From: Ga0077555 sp046154645
GTDB taxonomy: Bacteria > Pseudomonadota > Alphaproteobacteria > Rhizobiales > Hyphomicrobiaceae
Length of the DNA stretch: 64,000 bases
Direction of reading: 5' to 3'
Assembly: GCA_046154645.1 (NCBI GenBank)
Contig: JBJXDZ010000168.1
Coordinates: 33,775-97,774 of the forward strand
The notes beneath the pieces were generated by a model. The model worked only from the letters and a program-made list of their open reading frames with translations, did no database searches and was not told the DNA's origin. This document shows, piece by piece, positions 17,804 to 26,254 of this stretch. Every line of letters begins with the position of its first letter. Position 1 is the first letter of the stretch. The translations under genes and the position numbers were made by a program.

Positions 17804-18688
17804 TCAGCGCCGCGGTGTCGGTGCTGCCTGCGACTGGTTGAAGTAGCGGAAGAAGGGGCTGTCCGGTGACAGGATCATGCGGGTGTCGCCCTTCTGGAAG
17901 CTTGCTTCATAGGCCTGCATGGAACGAAAGAAGGCGGAGAATTCAGCGTCGCGTCCGAACGCCTCGGCCATGATGCGGGTCTTGTCGGCTTCGCCGCGAC
18001 CGCGCAGCTCGTCGGCCTCCTTGTTCGCCGTGCCGAGGATGACCTCGACTTCGGCGTCCGCCTGGGAGCGGATCTTCTGGGCGAGCTCAGCACCTTGGGC
18101 ACGGAGGGCTGCGGCCTCGCGCTCACGGTCCGTCTTCATGCGCTTGAAGACCGCTTCCGTGGTTTCGCGAGGCAGGTCAACGCGCGACAGCCGCACGTCG
18201 ACCACGGTGATGCCGAGGGCCTGCGCCTCACGGTTCACCTCCTCCTGGATGCGCGCCATCAGCGGTCCGCGGTTGGTGTCGATGATCTGCGTCGTGGTGG
18301 CGCCCGAGAGCACCGAGCGGACGCGGTCGTTGACGATGCGTTCCAGCGTCTGGTTGGCAAGCCGGGTGTTGTTCAAGGCGCGGAAGAACTTCAGCGGATC
18401 GGTGATGCGATAGCGCGTGAAGGCGTCGACGACGAGGTTCTTCTGATCCGAGGCGAGCACGGTTTGCGGGCGCAGATCGTTATCGAGCACACGATTGTCG
18501 ATCAGGTTGACCGTTTCGATGAACGGGATCTTGAAGTACAGGCCCGGCTTTTCGATCGCCGGACGCGTCTGGCGACCGAACTGGAAGACCAGCGCCGATG
18601 CCGTCTGCGGCACAATGAATGCCGAATTGAAGAGGATCAACGCGCCCAATCCAAGGATGATCAGGGCGAGCATGCGAAAGGGACTCAT
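17804..18688 (-). CDS. hflC: Protease modulator HflC
   Basis: A 294-residue SPFH-family protein with one N-terminal membrane anchor (residues 5-27) and a periplasmic SPFH domain that includes FIVPQTASALVFQFGRQTRP and a long charged coiled coil near 185-245 with RTDREREAAALRAQGAE. HflC assembles with HflK into a large cage around FtsH and limits its proteolysis of membrane proteins. Fifteen bases separate it from hflK, consistent with one operon. Length is normal for the family. Confidence 0.96.
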   Translation of the reverse strand: MSPFRMLALIILGLGALILFNSAFIVPQTASALVFQFGRQTRPAIEKPGLYFKIPFIETVNLIDNRVLDNDLRPQTVLASDQKNLVVDAFTRYRITDPLKFFRALNNTRLANQTLERIVNDRVRSVLSGATTTQIIDTNRGPLMARIQEEVNREAQALGITVVDVRLSRVDLPRETTEAVFKRMKTDREREAAALRAQGAELAQKIRSQADAEVEVILGTANKEADELRGRGEADKTRIMAEAFGRDAEFSAFFRSMQAYEASFQKGDTRMILSPDSPFFRYFNQSQAAPTPRR

Positions 18689-18702
18689 CGTGTATCCTCC
18701 AA

Positions 18703-19983
18703 TCAGCGCTGCTGAACCGGCGCAGCCTGCGGGGCTGCCGGGCGACGCTGCAACTCATTCAAGGGCAGATAGGGCACGACGCCCTGGCCGCCTTGGTTCT
18801 TGTCGATCAGGATCTTGTCGGTGCCACCGAGCACGCGCTCCATGGTTTCGAGGTACATGCGCTCGCGCGTGACCTCCGGCGCCTTGCGGTACTCGTCATG
18901 AACCTGCTTGAAGCGCGACGCAGCGCCTTGTGCCTCGGCGGTGAGACGCTGGCGGTAGGCGTCGGCCTCGATCTTGATCTGGGTCGCCTTGCCACGAGCG
19001 CGGGGGACGACGCTGGAGGCGTGCGTTTGCGCTTCATTCTGCAAGCGATCGCGCTCCTGCACGGCGGCCTGCACGTCGGTGAAGGCTGCGAGCACGTCGG
19101 CTGGCGGACCGATGCGGGTAATGATCACGCGCTCGATCACGATGCCGGCGCCGTACTCGTCCAGAGTCTGCTGGATGACCTTGCGCACCTCGTCCAGGAT
19201 CTCATTCTGCGCCGAAGCCGCAGCAACGGCGGCAGGCGGCGGTGTTGGCACTCCGGGAGCAAGCGGCGGCGGAACCACCGGCGTCCCGCCTGGCGCCGTG
19301 ACGACGGCAGGAACAGGCGGCACCTCGCTCGGGAGCACGTTTTTCAGAAGGCGGCGGCCGACAACCTCACGCATGGCGCTTTCGCCGACGGCGCGGATGG
19401 AGCCATCGGGGTTCTGGATGTTGAAGACATAGTTCTGTGGCTTCTGGGCGTCGATACGCCACTGCACCGAGAAACCAACGTCGACGATGTTCTCGTCGGC
19501 CGTCAGCATGAGGCTGTCGGTGGTCTGAAGCGAAGCGCCGCGCCGATTGTCGGCGGGGCCGGAGCCGATCTCGACGTTGCGGACGTCGGTGACCGGCAAC
19601 TTGATGACCGAGCCGATGGGATAGGGCCAGTTGTAGTTCAGGCCTTCGCCCTTCTTCTCCTTGAACTCACCGAACTTGAGGTTGAGGGCAACCTCGTTGG
19701 TGCGCACGGTGTAGAAACCGGACAAGCCCCAGGCGATGAGCGCGCCGAGGCCCAGCAGTGCCATGGCCAGCGTGCTGAGCCCGCCACCCGATGGCATGAC
19801 TTGTTTCAGGCGATCCTGGCTGCGCTTGAGGATCTCCTCGAGATCCGGCGGCTGGCCACTGCCCCCACCGCCGCCCGATGGACCTTGGCCCCACGGACCA
19901 CCTCCGCCGCCGCCACCGCCGCTACCACCGCCACTGCCGCCGCCGCTTTTCCAGCCGCCGCCACTGTTGTTGCTCCAGGGCAT
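18703..19983 (-). CDS. hflK: FtsH protease activity modulator HflK
   Basis: A 426-residue SPFH protein. The N-terminus (about residues 8-50) is almost entirely glycine, serine and proline, as in many HflK proteins; one membrane helix follows near 70-90 (ALLGLGALIAWGLSGFYTV), then the SPFH domain with TVRTNEVALNLKFGEF and the conserved ENIVDVGFSVQWRI. An insert rich in proline and valine at about 220-255 (residues with GGTPVVPPPLAPGVPTPPPA) interrupts the usual helix region. It partners HflC in controlling FtsH. Confidence 0.96.
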   Translation of the reverse strand: MPWSNNSGGGWKSGGGSGGGSGGGGGGGGPWGQGPSGGGGGSGQPPDLEEILKRSQDRLKQVMPSGGGLSTLAMALLGLGALIAWGLSGFYTVRTNEVALNLKFGEFKEKKGEGLNYNWPYPIGSVIKLPVTDVRNVEIGSGPADNRRGASLQTTDSLMLTADENIVDVGFSVQWRIDAQKPQNYVFNIQNPDGSIRAVGESAMREVVGRRLLKNVLPSEVPPVPAVVTAPGGTPVVPPPLAPGVPTPPPAAVAAASAQNEILDEVRKVIQQTLDEYGAGIVIERVIITRIGPPADVLAAFTDVQAAVQERDRLQNEAQTHASSVVPRARGKATQIKIEADAYRQRLTAEAQGAASRFKQVHDEYRKAPEVTRERMYLETMERVLGGTDKILIDKNQGGQGVVPYLPLNELQRRPAAPQAAPVQQR

Positions 19984-20189
19984 CGTTCGTTAGCCTCGCT
20001 TGTACTGGTGGAATTTCTCGTGATGGCTGTCGCGTCAGGACGCCGGCGATCTGATGCCGTGGCCGTTCCGGACGGAAAATCGTGCCGTCTTGCCGCACCT
20101 TATATGGCAAGCGGCAGCCCGCCTGCAAAGGGGCAAACGGCGAGACTGGTAACGAGAGAGACGATGACCTCGGCAACCTACAGTGTGGC

Positions 20190-20714
20190 TCAGGCCCGCT
20201 GGGCCGCAATCCGTTCATAAATATCGAGGGTGGCGGCGTGGTCGTCGCGGGGATCAGCCGGGATCGGGTCGGCACTGACGCGGTGCCAAACGGCAGGATC
20301 GGGCGTGGCGAAGGTTGCATCGCCAATGGGACGGGCGTGGATGCGGGTGAGGTAAATGCGATCGGCCACGGCGGTGGCCTGGCGGTAGATCTCGGCGCCG
20401 CCAATGATCATGATTTCGGTGGCGCCGCGGGCCGCGGCACGGATGTTGGCCAGCGCCAAGGCGGCGGATAGGCCCAGGCACACATCGATGCTGGGGGCAA
20501 CAAAGGCAGGATCGCGAGAAATGACGATGTTATCGCGGCCGTCCAAAGCCTTGCCGATGGACTGAAAGGTTTTGCGGCCCATGACGATGGGCTTGCCCAT
20601 GGTGAGGCGGCGGAAGGTTTTCAGGTCCGACGGCATGTGCCAAGGCAGTCGGCCAGCATACCCGATGACGCCGTTTTCTGCGGCGGCGACGATGAGGGCG
20701 ACTGGCGTTGACAA
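20190..20714 (-). CDS. folA: Dihydrofolate reductase
   Basis: A 174-residue enzyme reducing dihydrofolate to tetrahydrofolate with NADPH. The diagnostic N-terminal region reads AAAENGVIGYAGRLPWHMPS, with the catalytic acidic residue in SDLKTFRRLT, then KPIVMGRKTFQSIGKAL and the later GGAEIYRQA. It follows thyA and a lipoprotein gene on the same strand; ThyA makes the dihydrofolate that FolA recycles, so the pair is functionally linked. It overlaps nothing and lies 6 bp from the lipoprotein stop. Bases 19984-20189 between folA and hflK show no gene. Confidence 0.96.
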   Translation of the reverse strand: MSTPVALIVAAAENGVIGYAGRLPWHMPSDLKTFRRLTMGKPIVMGRKTFQSIGKALDGRDNIVISRDPAFVAPSIDVCLGLSAALALANIRAAARGATEIMIIGGAEIYRQATAVADRIYLTRIHARPIGDATFATPDPAVWHRVSADPIPADPRDDHAATLDIYERIAAQRA

Positions 20715-20720
20715 TGACAG

Positions 20721-21137
20721 TTATCCTCTGAGACGGCAGCCCGGAACCGGCACCATCGCGATCTGGTCCTGCTCGTTGTACTTGTTCATGGCGCCACTGG
20801 CGGCGTCAATGCCCAGGCCGATGATGCCGCCGGCGATCAAGTTGCCAGCAGCCATGGCCTCGGTGTTCGAACCGATGATGCCCGTGCCATCGTTGAAGCA
20901 TTCCTTGCTGCAGCGAACGACGACGTTCTCGGAGCCCTTCTGCAGGTTAACTGTCGCTGGCGTGACCACGTTGACCTGGCCGATCGACGACGAGGCCAAC
21001 AGGCACTTGGCACCCGGTGCGCCCGGCGTGTCGACAGAGACCACCTGGGTTGTGCCTTTGGTGATCGTCGCACACCCAAAAGCTGCCAGTGCCGCCACGG
21101 CAAGCACCCCCATCCGAACAACAAAAGCCCCGCGCAT
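20721..21137 (-). CDS. Small lipoprotein of unknown function between thyA and folA
   Basis: A 138-residue protein with a lipoprotein signal: a hydrophobic stretch and the lipobox AAFGC at about residues 18-22. The mature part has two cysteine pairs (KCLLAS, VVRCSKECFN, GCRLRG) and a glycine/alanine-rich hydrophobic segment, AAGNLIAGGIIGLGIDAA. The ATG at 21137 is chosen for its ribosome site GGGGAG eight bases upstream and because it opens the signal peptide. It probably sits in a membrane leaflet facing the periplasm. Its place inside a thyA-folA run is likely operonic but gives no clue to its role. Confidence 0.8.
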   Translation of the reverse strand: MRGAFVVRMGVLAVAALAAFGCATITKGTTQVVSVDTPGAPGAKCLLASSSIGQVNVVTPATVNLQKGSENVVVRCSKECFNDGTGIIGSNTEAMAAGNLIAGGIIGLGIDAASGAMNKYNEQDQIAMVPVPGCRLRG

Positions 21138-21269
21138 TGCCCACACTCCCCGCTGAGATTGCGGCGCACAGTGCGGGGCCGCAGCGGTGCTGCCAATGCG
21201 GAAATTCAGCGCGAAGCCAAATAATGATGGGCGCGGCACGATTGCATCACATTGCCCACGCTTCTGGAA

Positions 21270-22088
21270 TTACACCGCTACCGGTGCCTTGATGTGAGGG
21301 TGGGGATCATAGCCGGTGAGGCGAAAGTCTTCGTACTTGAAGTCGAAGATCGAGCGCACGTCCGGATTGATCTCTAGCTTCGGCAGGGCGCGCGGCGCGC
21401 GGGCGAGTTGCAGATCCGCCTGCTCCAAGTGATTGAGATAGAGGTGGGTGTCGCCAAAGGTGTGCACGAATTCGCCGGGCTTGAGGCCGGTGACCTGCGC
21501 CAACATCATGGTGAGGGCGGCGTAGCTGGCAATATTGAACGGCACGCCCAGAAAGACGTCAGCCGAGCGCTGATAAAGCTGGCAGGAGAGCTTGCGTTCT
21601 CCCTGCCCGCCTCCGGCAGGACCGGCGACATAGAACTGGAACAAGCAATGGCACGGCGCCAAGGCCATGTCGGGGATATCAGCGGGGTTCCAGGCGGAAA
21701 CAATGATGCGGCGGCTGTCCGGATTGGTCTTGATGGTCTCGACCACCTCGCGGATCTGGTCGATCGACTTGCCGTTCGGAGCCGCCCACGAGCGCCATTG
21801 CTTGCCGTAGACAGGCCCAAGATCGCCCGTGGGAGTGGCCCAATCATCCCAGATGGAGACGCCATTGGCCTTCAGGTACGCCGTGTTGGTATCACCGGCC
21901 AGGAACCAGATCAGCTCATGCAAGATGGATTTCATGTGCAGCTTCTTGGTCGTGACCAAGGGGAAGCCTTCGGCCAGATCAAAGCGCATCTGGTGGCCGA
22001 AAATGCTGAGGGTGCCCGTGCCCGTGCGGTCGGACTTGGGCACGCCCTGGTCGCGCACGCGGCGCATGAGGTCGAGATATTGGTGCAT
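21270..22088 (-). CDS. thyA: Thymidylate synthase
   Basis: A 272-residue enzyme converting dUMP to dTMP with methylene-tetrahydrofolate. Conserved parts are RTGTGTLSIFGHQMRFDL (phosphate-binding arginine 21), ELIWFLAGDTN, the catalytic cysteine C146 in MALAPCHCLFQFYV, and the dUMP-binding QRSADVFLGVPFNIASYA. It is about eight residues longer than the E. coli enzyme because of a GPAGGGQGE insert at about 156-164. It heads the thyA-lipoprotein-folA run. Confidence 0.97.
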   Translation of the reverse strand: MHQYLDLMRRVRDQGVPKSDRTGTGTLSIFGHQMRFDLAEGFPLVTTKKLHMKSILHELIWFLAGDTNTAYLKANGVSIWDDWATPTGDLGPVYGKQWRSWAAPNGKSIDQIREVVETIKTNPDSRRIIVSAWNPADIPDMALAPCHCLFQFYVAGPAGGGQGERKLSCQLYQRSADVFLGVPFNIASYAALTMMLAQVTGLKPGEFVHTFGDTHLYLNHLEQADLQLARAPRALPKLEINPDVRSIFDFKYEDFRLTGYDPHPHIKAPVAV

Positions 22089-22155
22089 GTGGCAAACTTA
22101 GGAATGATTCACGTGTGTCGCCAGATGGGCAGGTGAGTTTTCACCGGCATTATGC

Positions 22156-22950
22156 TCAGCCGATCGGAAGAAACCGCATGATCAGGAACAGGCTCGAGTT
22201 GTAGAGCGCGTGGCAGAAGAGCGGCACACGCAGGCTGCCGGTGCGCCAAGTGACCCAGCTCAGATAGAGGCCGATGACGAAGACCTCGCTGATGCCGACG
22301 ATGGAATACTGGATGTGCAGGGCGGTCCAGGCGGCGTTGACGAGGATGGCCGCGGGCCAGAACGGGATCCGCGTGGCGGTGGCCGAGGTGAGCAGGTAGC
22401 CGCGGAACAGCAGCTCCTCGGACAACGGCGCCCCGACACCGATGGCCAAGGCCGCAACGACGGGCCAATTGCCGCGCACGGCCCCCAGGAACTGGCGGAA
22501 GTCGGCAAGAAAATCTCCCGGCGTCAGCAGGTAAGCTGCGGCGTTGAGCACGGCCAGCAGCGGCACCATGACGATGGCTGCCCACAGATAGGCGCGATTG
22601 CCACCATCGGGCGGGCCGAGCCGCAGAGCCTGCGTGACGCCGCCTGGTGCGGCCAGTGCCGCGGCCAAGGTCAGGGCAACCGTGAAGACCTGCGACATGA
22701 GGACTATCAGCAACTGAGCTGGCGTAATGGCATTGGCCGACGGCGGCGTGCCGACACCGGGCGTCACGTTGGCCGAGGCGTAAAGGGCGCTCGGGTCGAA
22801 GCCCAAGGCAAAATACGCCAATCCAGCTCCGAGCTGGCCGACCAGAAAGAGCAAAATCGCAATGGGAGCAGCAACATAGAGCTTCGGCCCAAGGCTCGAC
22901 TGGTACGCCGGAGGCCCACGCAAAAAGGTGTGAAGTGACATCGGCTGCAT
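22156..22950 (-). CDS. CPBP family intramembrane glutamic endopeptidase
   Basis: About 264 residues with seven or eight membrane helices. The family motif 1 is LSEELLFRGYLL (the paired glutamates and arginine), and later helices carry the histidine region NAAWTALHIQYS, the second conserved motif. CPBP (Abi/CAAX-protease-like) proteins cleave within the membrane or act in bacteriocin immunity; the substrate here is unknown. The ATG at 22950 is preferred for its GGGGG ribosome site; a start at 22992 is also in frame. It lies 67 bp upstream of thyA on the same strand. Confidence 0.85.
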   Translation of the reverse strand: MQPMSLHTFLRGPPAYQSSLGPKLYVAAPIAILLFLVGQLGAGLAYFALGFDPSALYASANVTPGVGTPPSANAITPAQLLIVLMSQVFTVALTLAAALAAPGGVTQALRLGPPDGGNRAYLWAAIVMVPLLAVLNAAAYLLTPGDFLADFRQFLGAVRGNWPVVAALAIGVGAPLSEELLFRGYLLTSATATRIPFWPAAILVNAAWTALHIQYSIVGISEVFVIGLYLSWVTWRTGSLRVPLFCHALYNSSLFLIMRFLPIG

Positions 22951-23034
22951 TAGCTTGCCCCCTACCCGTGTGCTGACGCCGAGTTGATGCAACAGGACAA
23001 TTCGCCCGCATCAGACACCAGCCGCACGGCAACC

Positions 23035-23063
23035 TTTCAATTGCCGCAAGAAGCGCCTATATT
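23035..23063 (+). promoter_or_regulatory. Putative promoter of the tmRNA gene
   Basis: A good -10 hexamer TATATT (23058-23063) lies seven bases before the first stem of the tmRNA transcript. With a 17-bp spacer the -35 would be TTTCAA (23035-23040), a poor match; strong expression may rely on other elements. The assignment rests on position and the -10 box. Confidence 0.45.
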
Positions 23064-23069
23064 AGGGCT

Positions 23070-23403
23070 GCCGGATTCGTCCGGCTATGGCGATAAATGG
23101 ACATCGGAATAAGCTTTTCGGACCCGGGGGCGGTACCCGGCGCCTCCACCAAATTCGGGGTCAGGCTTCGATTGGAGCCCGACCCCACCCTATGGGGGCG
23201 AAATAGGATCGACGAGGGTGTAAAGGGTGCTCTTTTGCCCGGCATGATACCGCCGTTATCGGGTCACACAGATAGTTGCCAATGACAACTATGCTGAGGC
23301 TGCTCTCGCTGCGTAATGCGGTTGGAGTGACCTACCACTAGAGCCCTGACGTCTAGCAACGGCAGGCGCGGTCCGGGGGGCACCGGGCAACAGAAGCCCC
23401 CCA
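23070..23403 (+). ncRNA. ssrA: Two-piece (circularly permuted) tmRNA
   Basis: The gene has the permuted alphaproteobacterial order: acceptor piece first, tag-coding piece second. The acceptor piece ends at CCA 23149-23151, preceded by acceptor strand CGCCTCC and a T-arm with stem CCGGG/CCCGG around loop GGCGGTA (23124-23140). The coding piece begins GGGGGCG at 23194 and pairs with CGCCTCC, including a G3-U70 wobble, the alanine identity signal. The segment 23152-23193 between them forms a hairpin and should be cut out. The tag frame 23278-23316 encodes ANDNYAEAALAA then TAA. A hairpin 23070-23085 with a TTCG loop and one at 23375-23402 mark the outer ends, which are approximate. It rescues stalled ribosomes and tags the product for ClpXP. 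Confidence 0.96.
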
Positions 23404-23481
23404 CTTTACTGTGAGCCTCCGCGTGCCAGAGCGGGCCCGGGGGTTCAGGTGCGGCGCAGACGGCTCGGGAATTCGGTCGCG

Positions 23482-24219
23482 ATGTCGGCAGGGCAACACA
23501 TCGACTACGACGCGCTGGTGCGCGGGGCCATCGAGGAGGCCAAGCGCAGCGTGGTGCGCTCCGTGATCCAACAGGTGGCCAAGTCGGGCCTGGTTGGCGG
23601 CCATCATTTCCTGATCGCTTTCAATACCCAGGCCTCCGGCGTCAGCCTGTCGAAGCGGCTGCGCGAGAAGTATCCGATGGAAATGACCATCGTGCTGCAG
23701 CACAGGTTCTGGGATCTCGAGGTCAGCGACGACCGGTTCGAGGTGAAGCTCACCTTCGATAGCATACCGGAGCGGTTGGCGATCCCGTTCACGGCGATCA
23801 AGGCGTTTTACGATCCAAGCGTGCCCTACATGATGCCGTTCGATGATGGCGACATGAGTGGCGAGGCCATGCGCAGCGGTGACGACGCCATGTCCAACGA
23901 CGCCACCGCGCAAACCGGACCACGCACCGAGCGGGGCGAACGGCGGCGCGACAAGCAACAACGGCGCCCACGGGCCGTCGAGCCGCGCAGCACAGACCGT
24001 GACGGGGCAACGGCACCGCCCACGGGTCCAGTCCTGGTGACTGAGTCACGACCGGCGTCAGCGCCCGTTGCAGCGCAGCCGGCACAGCGGCCAAAGCCGG
24101 CTGTGGCCGAGGTGGCCAGCGATGGTGCCAAGGCTGAAGTACCTGCGAAGGCCGAAACTGCGGCGACAGTTGGTGCCAAGGTGCTCGATTTGAGCTCGTT
24201 CCGCGGCAAGAAGAAGTAA
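23482..24219 (+). CDS. sspB: SspB-alpha, ClpXP adaptor for ssrA-tagged proteins
   Basis: A 245-residue protein. Residues 5-125 are the tag-binding SspB fold with DYDALVRGAIEEAKRSVVRS (dimer helix), FLIAFNTQASGVSLSKRLRE and FWDLEVSDDRFEVKLTFDS. A long disordered, alanine/proline-rich linker follows, and the C-terminus VLDLSSFRGKKK is the short ClpX-binding module. It ties tagged substrates to ClpX. The ATG at 23482 is the start that opens the conserved helix. It lies about 80 bp after the tmRNA gene, whose tag it recognises. Confidence 0.95.
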   Translation: MSAGQHIDYDALVRGAIEEAKRSVVRSVIQQVAKSGLVGGHHFLIAFNTQASGVSLSKRLREKYPMEMTIVLQHRFWDLEVSDDRFEVKLTFDSIPERLAIPFTAIKAFYDPSVPYMMPFDDGDMSGEAMRSGDDAMSNDATAQTGPRTERGERRRDKQQRRPRAVEPRSTDRDGATAPPTGPVLVTESRPASAPVAAQPAQRPKPAVAEVASDGAKAEVPAKAETAATVGAKVLDLSSFRGKKK

Positions 24220-24320
24220 ATTTCCCACCATTGGCGCCGATGCAGGCGCTGCTATAGCTTGCGGGCGTGGCGCAGCTTCATTCAGCCGCCGCCGCGATCA
24301 GTTTTGCCTGGAGCACTCTC

Positions 24321-25091
24321 ATGACCTCGTTTGGCCTCTTCAAGGGCGAGCGCGCACTCGTCACCGGTTCGGCGTCCAATATCGGCCGAGCCATCGCTGC
24401 GGAATTGGCGCGCGAGGGCGCCGAGCTGGTGCTGGCCGACGTCGATCCGGTGCGCAATGCCGATACGCTAGCGGCCATCCAGCGCGACGGCGGCGTTGCC
24501 GAGGCGGTGACCATCGATCTGGCGGGCAAGGACGGCTGGAAGACGCTGGATGCGCACGTCGCCCAACGTCCGCTGCACATGCTGGTGCACTCGGCTGCGC
24601 CGCCACGGAAGGAAATCGATCACCTGTTGGCCGTCAGCGAAGAGACGTGGGACGCCATGGTCAATGTCAACGTGCGGTCCGGCTTCTTCCTGGCGCGTGC
24701 CATCGGTCAGCGCATGAAGGACCAGAAGATTCGCGGGCGGATGTTGTTCATCACATCACTGCACGCGGAGACGCCGCGCAACCTGCCGCATTACTCGGCA
24801 TCGAAAGCCGGGCAAACCATGCTGGTGAAGGAGCTGGCGCGGGCGCTCGGCCCGGACGGCATTCGCGTCAATGCACTGGCACCCGGAGCCATTCCCGGCG
24901 GTGGCTTCAATGCCAGCGCCTTCGATTTCTCCGGTAAGGTGCCAATGGGTCGACTCGGCGCCGCGCAGGACCTAGCGGGACCCGCCGTGGCACTGCTGTC
25001 GGACCGGTTCAGCGGCTACGTTACTGGCACAACGCTGGTGGTCGACGGCGGCATCGCCTTGTTCAACTGGATCACGCCGCCTTGGGCATAA
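24321..25091 (+). CDS. Short-chain dehydrogenase/reductase
   Basis: A 256-residue classical SDR. The cofactor motif is VTGSASNIGRAIA (residues 12-24), the NNAG-like segment is LVHSAAPP, and the catalytic serine, tyrosine and lysine lie in ITSLHAET and HYSASKAG. The C-terminus has the usual SGYVTGTTLVVDGG. The substrate is unknown. The ATG at 24321 is chosen because GGAG stands seven bases before it. Its last 20 bp overlap the tail of the convergent acyltransferase gene. Confidence 0.92.
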   Translation: MTSFGLFKGERALVTGSASNIGRAIAAELAREGAELVLADVDPVRNADTLAAIQRDGGVAEAVTIDLAGKDGWKTLDAHVAQRPLHMLVHSAAPPRKEIDHLLAVSEETWDAMVNVNVRSGFFLARAIGQRMKDQKIRGRMLFITSLHAETPRNLPHYSASKAGQTMLVKELARALGPDGIRVNALAPGAIPGGGFNASAFDFSGKVPMGRLGAAQDLAGPAVALLSDRFSGYVTGTTLVVDGGIALFNWITPPWA

Positions 25092-26145
25092 GGGCGGAAG
25101 ATTGCCGCGGCGCGCTGCGCGCTGGCAACCGTGCCCAAGCCGGGCGCTCGAACAGGAAGGCCAGCTTGGTGTTGCTGACGAAGGCGTGCAGGCCCAGCGC
25201 GCCGCCAAGGCCAGCCGCCGCCGAGATCAGGGAGATGGTGACGCCGCCGGCGCCTGGCCAAAGCTTGAGCATGGCGACCCGGGACAGGGCCATGAAGATG
25301 GTGAAGGACAGATAGATCACGATCGAGTTGCGGCCGCAGTAGAGCAGCGCGGCGCCGAGATAGCCGCGCCATGCACCTTGGCGTGCCGGCATGCTGACAA
25401 GGACACTGCAGCCAACGACCGCGGCAATCCCGAGGGCTGAGAACACCAGGTCGAGGCCGGGCAGATGACTGGCGCCGGACGACACCGCCAGCGTATTGAC
25501 GATGGCCCACGCGCCCAGCGTGGCGGCGACCACGCCTATAGTAGCGGAACAGACGCGGCGCGCGAAATCGAAAACCATGGGCGCATAGGCATAGCCGGCA
25601 AAGAAGAAGACGAAGCGGCTGGCGAACTCATCGACGACGAACAGGCCCGTGCGAGGCGCGAGCACATGCAGCGCGACGGCGGCGCCAAGGACCAGCGCCT
25701 TGGGCACGGCATGCAGCAGCTTCGTCACCAGGAAGTACACAGCCAGAAGATAGATGAACCAGATGGGGCCGGCTGGATCCACATAAGAGCGCGCGTATTG
25801 CCAAGCGGCGGCTTCGAGACCTGCGGTCTTGATCAGAACCGGCGCCCGCAGCAGGAAATGGATATGGGTCCACACGAGGTAGAAATAGACGAAGTGCAGG
25901 ATCTTGCCGTCGAAGTAAGACCGCCAGGGCCGCCCGATACGCGCTGCCAGGAAGAGGCCCGAGATCAGAAAGAAGTCAGGCATCCGGAACGGCTCGGCCC
26001 AGTCGACGACGTTGTGCAGCCAGTTCGCCGTGCCAAGCGATTTCTCGACGCCCAGCGTGGCGTGCATCATCACCACCATGATGATGCAAAGGCCCTTGGC
26101 GGCGTCGACCCAATCGAGGCGGTCGGTTTCATTCACCACGGGCAT
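25072..26145 (-). CDS. Acyltransferase 3 family membrane protein
   Basis: About 357 residues and ten hydrophobic helices. The N-terminal motif DWVDAAKGLCIIMVVMMH, with the conserved aspartate, lysine and histidine, and FLISGLFLAAR are typical of acyltransferase family 3, whose members O-acetylate or acylate sugars of LPS, exopolysaccharide and antibiotics at the inner membrane. The acceptor is unknown. The ATG at 26145 has a GGAG seven bases upstream; one at 26166 is also in frame. It follows hdaA on the same strand with an 109-bp gap. Confidence 0.88.
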   Translation of the reverse strand: MPVVNETDRLDWVDAAKGLCIIMVVMMHATLGVEKSLGTANWLHNVVDWAEPFRMPDFFLISGLFLAARIGRPWRSYFDGKILHFVYFYLVWTHIHFLLRAPVLIKTAGLEAAAWQYARSYVDPAGPIWFIYLLAVYFLVTKLLHAVPKALVLGAAVALHVLAPRTGLFVVDEFASRFVFFFAGYAYAPMVFDFARRVCSATIGVVAATLGAWAIVNTLAVSSGASHLPGLDLVFSALGIAAVVGCSVLVSMPARQGAWRGYLGAALLYCGRNSIVIYLSFTIFMALSRVAMLKLWPGAGGVTISLISAAAGLGGALGLHAFVSNTKLAFLFERPAWARLPARSAPRQSSALMPKAA

Positions 26146-26254
26146 AGGGGCGCTCCACGTCATCACGTTGTCTCAACCTGGTACACATGCGCCCCTTGTC
26201 ATGGAGCCATGGCAAGGACCGTTCCAAGTGTGACAGACGGCGCGCGGAGCGGGC

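Noticed and set aside
22109..23032. A 307-codon minus-strand frame overlapping the CPBP protease
   Set aside because: It is in another frame of the same strand as the protease, is arginine-rich with no family similarity, and the protease frame has clear motifs.
23097..23285. A 62-codon frame on the plus strand and a similar one on the minus strand
   Set aside because: Both lie inside the permuted tmRNA gene, whose secondary structure and tag frame explain the sequence better.
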